DNA of 8,058 nt from Candidatus Acidiferrales bacterium (GTDB lineage Bacteria; Acidobacteriota; Terriglobia; Acidiferrales; UBA7541), in NCBI GenBank assembly GCA_955651735.1, contig CATPAM010000091.1, positions 1-8,058 on the forward strand, in the 5' to 3' direction. The notes under the pieces were generated by a model. It had not been told where the DNA came from and did no database searches. It was given only the letters and a program-made list of their open reading frames with translations. The position numbers and the translations under genes are program-made. Positions 5,750-8,058 of this stretch are shown here, piece by piece. Each line of letters begins with the position of its first letter. The stretch's first letter is position 1.

Positions 5750-6630
5750 ACCGTACTGGCCAGGAAGGCATAGTCTATCAGGCGAATCCCCTGAGAAGCG
5801 ACAAGATTTCGTATTTCCATGTCCGTCAGAATCTCGACCTCTTTTTGCCGGGAACCCTGCAGCCGCGTCGAGGTCTTGCGGAGCGCCTCGTCCGCATATC
5901 CCGGATGACACATCAATTCGGTCGTGCCTTCCGGCAAGCTGCGCAGGAGGCGTGCCACGCCCTCCCTGGTGAGCTCGCCTGTTTGCGCGATCCCGCAGAA
6001 ATAATCGGCGGTCGACACTCCGGCGCGTTCCGCCTGCTCGCGTGCATCGCGTGCCAGCAACTTCAGCCCGCGCGCTTGCACTCCCTGTTTTAGCACCACT
6101 CCAGCGCGCAGGTGGCCGGTGGAAAGTGCCAACCGCAAATTAGACGCCTCGTGTGACACGCGAATGGCCCCAATGCCGTGCCGCTTGGCCAGCCGCAGCG
6201 CAATCTCAAACAGACCCGGCAGCATGTGCACGTGTTTGTGACCATCCAGGTGCGTCGGCTCGATTCCCGCGTCGCGCACCTTGGAGATTTGCGCATTCCA
6301 CTCTAGCTCCACTTCGCGCATGGTGAGCCCGCGCGTCGCGATCTTGAGCAATAGGCCATCCGGTCCGCCATCGAACGCGCCCGAATCGTTGAGCAGGCTC
6401 GGCACGGACTCGCGCGGTGCCACCGGCGGACCATCATTCAAATTGAGGTGCACGCCCAAGCCGAGCCCGCGCGTATCACGCGCCAGCTCCATGGCCTCGG
6501 CAAATGCCTCGCCATTGGCCAGCAGCGACGCGCTGGTCACAATCCCGTTGCGATGCGCCTCCGCGATGCCGCGGTTCACTCCCGCGGTCCACCCGAGGTC
6601 ATCCGCATTCACGATCAGGTTCCTGGGCAC
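5746..6630 (-). CDS. ChbG/HpnK (YdjC) family carbohydrate deacetylase
   Basis: YdjC-family enzymes are metal-dependent deacetylases of N-acetylated sugars; members include ChbG (chitooligosaccharides), HpnK (hopanoid side chains) and NaxD (undecaprenyl-phosphate GalNAc in Francisella). The 294-residue product has NADDLGW (8-14) with the D10-D11 pair, GVHLNLNDGPP (59-69) with H61, and LDGHKHVHMLP (128-138) supplying further metal-binding or catalytic His. A late MCHPGYAD (240-247) follows. This is the full family layout with no signal peptide. The start is GTG 6630: an in-frame TAG lies 14 codons upstream and AAGGA sits about nine bases before it. The stop overlaps the glycosyltransferase start by ATGA. 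No hopanoid genes are near, so HpnK itself is less likely; the partner suggests a NaxD-like lipid-linked substrate. Confidence 0.9.
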   Translation of the reverse strand: MPRNLIVNADDLGWTAGVNRGIAEAHRNGIVTSASLLANGEAFAEAMELARDTRGLGLGVHLNLNDGPPVAPRESVPSLLNDSGAFDGGPDGLLLKIATRGLTMREVELEWNAQISKVRDAGIEPTHLDGHKHVHMLPGLFEIALRLAKRHGIGAIRVSHEASNLRLALSTGHLRAGVVLKQGVQARGLKLLARDAREQAERAGVSTADYFCGIAQTGELTREGVARLLRSLPEGTTELMCHPGYADEALRKTSTRLQGSRQKEVEILTDMEIRNLVASQGIRLIDYAFLASTV

Positions 6631-6691
6631 CTGTACTGTTCCTTCGAGCAGCCCTGTCCGTTGGGCCAGCTACACAGTACTGCGCCAATAC

Positions 6692-6700
6692 GCTTTTGTA
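6692..6700 (-). promoter_or_regulatory. Weak candidate promoter for the deacetylase/glycosyltransferase pair
   Basis: On the minus strand TTGGGG, a 17-base spacer and TACAAA (preceded by TGG, extended -10 style) lie about 65-95 bases before GTG 6630. The match is only moderate (3/6 and 4/6). It overlaps the divergent promoter of the PilZ genes, so the two transcription units may compete. Confidence 0.25.
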
Positions 6701-6703
6701 CCA

Positions 6704-6732
6704 TTGACCCTCTCGGCCCCCAACTCTAGCAT
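6704..6732 (+). promoter_or_regulatory. Sigma70-type promoter of the PilZ gene pair
   Basis: TTGACC (6704-6709), an exact 17-base spacer and TAGCAT (6727-6732) make the best two-box promoter in the window (5/6 and 4/6). Transcription would begin near 6739. The short leader carries AGAGG at 6741-6745, five bases before ATG 6751. Confidence 0.55.
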
Positions 6733-6750
6733 GGCCATTTAGAGGCAGGT

Positions 6751-7122
6751 ATGTCCGTTCAGACCAAAGAGCCGAAGAAGGAACCGCGTCCGCAGGCCAA
6801 GCTGCCCGGCGCCCGCTACAAAGAGCAGCGTCGCGGGCACCGCATGAATTCGCGCGTCCCGGTGCGGCTGGAGTGGGATTTGCCCTCCGGCAAGCGTGTC
6901 AAGGTCGAAGCACACACCCGCGTGATTAACCCGTACGGCTGCATGGTTGTTCTGGAGCACAGTCTGCCGCTCGAGCATCGCGTCGCGCTCACCAATGTGC
7001 CCATGAGCGCCAGCAATGCCGCCGTTATCGTCTGGAAGAGCGAAGAGCGCCCGGAAGGCGGTTGGGAATACGGCGTTGAGCTGGTGGCTCCGGCTATGGA
7101 TTTTTGGGGTCTTGAACTGTGA
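6751..7122 (+). CDS. PilZ-domain-like protein, degenerate c-di-GMP motif (first of pair)
   Basis: PilZ domains bind cyclic di-GMP through RxxxR and [DN]xSxxG. The 123-residue product has a Lys/Pro-rich N-terminal tail (1-24), then QRRGHRMNSRVPVRLEW with R27-R31 fitting RxxxR. The second motif should fall at VINPYG (58-63): the Asp/Asn is Val, the Ser is Asn, and only the Gly remains. Beta-strand spacing continues through VALTNVPM, AAVIVWK and WEYGVELV, the usual PilZ barrel end. c-di-GMP binding is therefore doubtful, and the domain may serve as a protein-protein module. It is cytoplasmic, with no signal or membrane segment. The stop overlaps the start of the next PilZ gene (GTGA), and a good promoter lies directly upstream. 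Fold assignment is by pattern, not search. Confidence 0.75.
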   Translation: MSVQTKEPKKEPRPQAKLPGARYKEQRRGHRMNSRVPVRLEWDLPSGKRVKVEAHTRVINPYGCMVVLEHSLPLEHRVALTNVPMSASNAAVIVWKSEERPEGGWEYGVELVAPAMDFWGLEL

Positions 7123-7505
7123 CTATAAAGCCGCCTGCGCCTGGTCTGAAGCCCGCGATGCCGCATCCGTCCGCGCGGCCTGCGGCCACGCGCCAACCCA
7201 CTGCGGAGGAGCGCCGCCGCTCGCAGCGCGTTCTGGTGCGCATGCCGGTGGTCATTCACGTAGCCGGCAAAGTGCTGCCGGGTAACACGCATACGGTCAG
7301 CGCCGGCGGGGCCATGGTCATTCTCAAGGAAGGGATCAGCGAAGGCACCAAGGTCACTGTCGAGAATCCCATCACCAAAAACAAGGTCGACGCTAAAGTC
7401 GTGCGCCCTCCGCAAATGAATCAGGAAGGCTCGTTGGTTCCGGTCGAATTTGCTACGCCATGCCCAACGTTTTGGAATATCTTTTTCCCGCCCCATACCA
7501 ATTGA
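7119..7505 (+). CDS. PilZ-domain protein (second of pair)
   Basis: The 128-residue product has a Pro/Ala-rich, likely disordered N-terminus (1-27), then RRRSQRVLVRMPVVIHV with R33-R37 as RxxxR. THTVSAGGAMV (57-67) is the second motif, with S61 and G64 kept but Thr59 in place of Asp/Asn. The rest, GTKVTVENP, KVDAKVVRPP and VPVEFATP, fits the PilZ barrel, ending in an aromatic tail FWNIFF. This copy is nearer the canonical c-di-GMP site than its neighbour and may bind weakly. The GTG start at 7119 overlaps the preceding stop (GTGA) and has GGGG nine bases upstream; ATG 7158 is an alternative that would only trim the disordered tail. The two products are paralogues in one operon. Confidence 0.78.
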   Translation: MTIKPPAPGLKPAMPHPSARPAATRQPTAEERRRSQRVLVRMPVVIHVAGKVLPGNTHTVSAGGAMVILKEGISEGTKVTVENPITKNKVDAKVVRPPQMNQEGSLVPVEFATPCPTFWNIFFPPHTN

Positions 7506-7525
7506 CGATCCGAAGAGGATCGTCA
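7503..7525 (+). repeat. 9-bp hairpin at the stop of the second PilZ gene
   Basis: TGACGATCC and GGATCGTCA pair perfectly around a five-base GAAGA loop, and the stop codon TGA is part of the stem. No T tract follows, so it is not a standard intrinsic terminator, though it could stabilise the 3' end of the message. The right arm leads straight into the intergenic repeat element. Confidence 0.55.
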
Positions 7526-7558
7526 TCCTGAGCGAGTGCCGCGAGCCGAAGGATCTCG
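7522..7558. repeat. Intergenic repeat of the GTCATCCTGAGCGAG...CGAAGGATCTCG type
   Basis: The ends GTCATCCTGAGCGAG and CCGAAGGATCTCG match an imperfect palindromic element I recall as very common between genes in Acidobacteriota and some other phyla. ATCCT (7525-7529) can pair with AGGAT (7550-7554), or instead with AGGAT at 7516-7520, giving alternative folds. It lies between convergent genes, the usual place for such elements. Copy number elsewhere in the genome cannot be seen here. Confidence 0.55.
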
Positions 7559-7626
7559 CCTCGTGCGACCTTCCGCCGATTCGGTTAGGATCTAAAATGG
7601 ACGCCTTTGACTCGATGATGCCTCAG

Positions 7627-8058
7627 CTACTGAATCGTGACTGTAGCGGCTGAGGACGTTGAGCCGGTGTAATTCGCGTCTCCGGTATACACCGCGGTAA
7701 TGCTGTCCGTGTGCGACCCGCCGCCACCGCTACCCGAACCGCTACAGCCCGCGATCCCCGCGGCAACAAATGCGAACAGGATCAGGCCGACTGCAGCGTA
7801 TCCAATCCGTTTGCCGGTCGACAAGCGCCGCTGCATCGCCAGGAACGTGATCAGCAGCACGGATACAATGCCGAATGGCAACACCGGAACTTGCGGCTGC
7901 GACCGCGGCTTCGATAATGGAACAAATTCCGAAAGCGCGGTCGTCAGCGTAGCCGTGCAAAACGCTGTGGTCGTGCTGGTCCCCGCCGTGGGCGTGCACA
8001 TCACCGCGCTTCCCAAATTGCTCGACCCATTCTTGAACTGCACTGTCCCGGTCGGCCC
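7627..8058 (-). CDS. C-terminal 143 residues of an Ig-like-repeat surface protein with a membrane hairpin inserted in the last Ig domain; 5' end outside window
   Basis: The frame is open to the window edge. It starts GPTGTVQFKNGSSNLGS, a bacterial Ig-like repeat of the Big_3 type, with a Cys pair (residues 21 and 34 of the visible part), and runs to CTATLTTALS. Where the next strand should follow there are instead about 72 residues: a Pro-rich linker, a hydrophobic stretch PVLPFGIVSVLLITFLAM (58-75), basic QRRLSTGKR (76-84), a second hydrophobic stretch ending GIAGC (C105, a perfect lipobox), and a Gly/Ser run. Then the Ig pattern resumes with SITAVYTGDANYTGST and ends TVTIQ. The protein is probably exported and membrane-anchored by this hairpin. 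I recall similar C-termini in acidobacterial Ig-repeat proteins. Full length and N-terminal domains are unknown. Confidence 0.85.
   Translation of the reverse strand, partial: GPTGTVQFKNGSSNLGSAVMCTPTAGTSTTTAFCTATLTTALSEFVPLSKPRSQPQVPVLPFGIVSVLLITFLAMQRRLSTGKRIGYAAVGLILFAFVAAGIAGCSGSGSGGGGSHTDSITAVYTGDANYTGSTSSAATVTIQ

Noticed and set aside
4883..5773. Plus-strand open frame of 296 codons
   Set aside because: Antisense to the glycosyltransferase, whose GT2 motifs are unmistakable; the translation is a His/Arg/Gln-rich shadow.
5750..5911. 54-codon N-terminal extension of the glycosyltransferase frame
   Set aside because: The extension overlaps the coding end of the deacetylase in another frame and does not resemble a glycosyltransferase; the ATGA-coupled start gives the normal family N-terminus.
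7552..7653. Small plus-strand coding frame after the second PilZ gene
   Set aside because: The frame is built from the intergenic repeat and the antisense end of the Ig-repeat gene, with no ribosome binding site.

Overview
The window looks like a chromosomal stretch of a moderately GC-rich Gram-negative-type bacterium, most likely an Acidobacteriota (Terriglobia/Koribacter-like) genome. The reasons are the split Ig-repeat protein with a C-terminal membrane hairpin, the pair of PilZ-like proteins with VNxxG/TVSxxG motifs, the intergenic CATCCTGAGCG...GAAGGATCT element, and the overall protein similarity I recognise. This assignment is inference from recalled families; no rRNA or marker gene is present. 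I see no phage, IS element, CRISPR array, tRNA or rRNA.

Layout. 1-1477 (minus): purS followed by the 5' two thirds of glmS, which runs off the left edge. 1601-2521 (plus): a DUF5996 gene. 2579-3256 (minus): an NADPH:F420 oxidoreductase-like gene (npdG/fno), divergent from a flavin reductase at 3353-3850 (plus). 3871-4611 (minus): a short, divergent tryptophan 2,3-dioxygenase family gene, convergent with the flavin reductase. 4730-6630 (minus): a translationally coupled pair, a ChbG/HpnK (YdjC) deacetylase and then an ArnC/GtrB-like family 2 glycosyltransferase. 6751-7505 (plus): two overlapping PilZ-domain genes behind a good sigma70-type promoter. 7503-7558: a hairpin and an intergenic repeat. 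7627-8058 (minus): the C-terminal end of an Ig-like-repeat surface protein that runs off the right edge.

How the genes may work together. Most units are short and unrelated housekeeping or accessory functions: purine synthesis, amino-sugar synthesis, redox, tryptophan breakdown. The clearest functional unit is the deacetylase/glycosyltransferase pair. By analogy with NaxD and FlmF2 of Francisella it could make an undecaprenyl-phosphate amino sugar for envelope modification. GlmS supplies hexosamine precursors in the same cell, but nothing here shows a regulatory link. The most unusual structure is at the right end: an Ig-like domain interrupted by two hydrophobic segments, the second ending in a perfect lipobox (IAGC), after which the last Ig strands resume.

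No stretch above 300 bases lacks a gene. The largest intergenic regions (about 120 bases each) hold promoters, ribosome binding sites or the repeat element.
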